NCBI GenBank assembly: GCA_030148045.1
Contig: JASBUE010000053.1
Coordinates: 1-6,626 of the forward strand
Length of the DNA stretch: 6,626 nucleotides
Source: Candidatus Tenderia sp.
Lineage (GTDB): Bacteria > Pseudomonadota > Gammaproteobacteria > Tenderiales > Tenderiaceae
Direction of reading: 5' to 3'
In this document: positions 6,105-6,626 of the stretch, one piece after another
Layout of the letters: each line of letters opens with the position of its first letter
Numbering within the stretch: position 1 is the first letter of the stretch
Program-made: the position numbers and the translations under genes
Notes under the pieces: generated by a model
What the model was told of the DNA's origin: nothing
What the model saw: only the letters and a program-made list of their open reading frames with translations
Database searches by the model: none

Positions 6105-6626
6105 CTATGCAGGGGCCCAGAGTTGGATGTCCATTTCCCAGCCTTGCGAGCGTGCCAGCAGCAGGCCGCGCAGACGCTCGAACTGAATCGCCTCGAGCAG
6201 GCCATAAATCAGGATTATGCCGGCATGAAAGGGGTCGCCGGCCAAGAGGGCGCGCAGCCGCCTGAACAAGCGGTCGCGCAGCAGCCATTGAGACGCGTCG
6301 GGGGGGTGCCGCGCCGCCGTCTCCCGGCAAGCTGTCCGCAACTCGGCCAACTCGTGGAGGTGTTCGTGAAGGATGTTTTTCAGACGTATGACCACTGCAG
6401 CCTCCCGTCCGGACAAACGCGGCAGCCGGGACATGAATTGTTCGAGCCACAAGGACTCCGGTGACGCATCAAAGGAGAGCAATGGCGAATACGCCGTAAG
6501 CTCCAGGGCGGCGCGGCGCTGATCCAGCGGCAGGCTGGTGGCGTTTTGCAGGGTTATGTCGAGCTCAGGCGGCAGGGGTGGTTTTTCGTGCCTGAGCAGT
6601 AATTTCAGCGCTGGCAAATCGGGCAG
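6105..6626 (-). CDS. V-type ATPase accessory protein, putative subunit C-like/DUF2764-like (5' end cut off)
   Basis: Partial; 173 codons are visible and the frame is open at the right edge, so the true start lies outside. A TTG at 6617 is in frame but is probably internal. The visible N-terminus, LPDLPALKLLLRHEKPPLPPE, resembles the start of DUF2764 proteins, which sit in V-type ATPase operons of Bacteroidetes and Chlamydiae and begin with a short strand followed by a LPDL/LPxL motif. If so, only a few codons are missing. The rest looks all-helical and soluble, with no membrane segment. The C-terminal stretch IYGLLEAIQFERLRGLLLARSQGWEMDI (about 141-168) resembles the closing LR..I helices of subunit C (ac39/d), which caps the rotor ring. 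A role as the C/d-type connector fits, since no other gene in the window supplies it. The stop directly abuts the I start. The operon link is firm; the family assignment is an inference from memory. Confidence 0.55.
   Translation of the reverse strand: MPDLPALKLLLRHEKPPLPPELDITLQNATSLPLDQRRAALELTAYSPLLSFDASPESLWLEQFMSRLPRLSGREAAVVIRLKNILHEHLHELAELRTACRETAARHPPDASQWLLRDRLFRRLRALLAGDPFHAGIILIYGLLEAIQFERLRGLLLARSQGWEMDIQLWAPA

Overview
The window holds most of one minus-strand operon for a bacterial rotary ATPase of the V/A type (the archaeal/vacuolar-like family, not the F type). Transcription runs from the right edge to the left edge. In transcription order the genes are: a partial gene for a subunit C-like/DUF2764-like protein, subunit I (membrane stator, 625 aa), an intergenic repeat element, subunit K (membrane rotor, 117 aa), subunit F (central stalk, about 109 aa), subunit E (peripheral stalk, 219 aa), subunit A (catalytic, 591 aa) and subunit B (nucleotide-binding, non-catalytic, first 313 codons; its 3' end lies beyond position 1). 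No gene can be supported on the plus strand; the long plus-strand frames are shadows of the ATPase genes.

All but one junction are tightly packed. C-like/I is a TAG directly followed by ATG, F/E shares one base (TAATG), E/A overlaps by 14 bases and A/B overlaps as ATGA. The exception is the 166-base I/K gap. It contains a 104-bp element (4091..4194) with perfect 26-bp terminal inverted repeats flanked by TA on both sides, and two smaller hairpins inside. It looks like a non-autonomous MITE of the kind moved by TA-targeting (IS630/Tc1-mariner-like) transposases. It sits inside the transcription unit, directly upstream of the rotor-ring gene whose product is needed in the highest copy number.

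How the genes work together: A and B form the alternating A3B3 head; F and the unseen D form the central stalk; the C-like protein probably connects the stalk to the K ring; E is the peripheral stalk; I carries the ion half-channels and the essential arginine facing the K ring. Subunit D, and any separate G/H stalk partner, are not in the window; D is expected just past the left edge after B.

Organism: the GC-rich sequence, bacterial-type A/B sequences and DUF2764-like companion gene suggest a proteobacterium carrying an alternative V-type ATPase. The look of the palindromic repeat reminds me of elements scattered through gammaproteobacterial genomes, but that is memory, not a search, and the placement is tentative. 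Outside the repeat, nothing looks like a new system; the features most worth a second look are the repeat insertion, the C-like protein and the unusual subunit complement.
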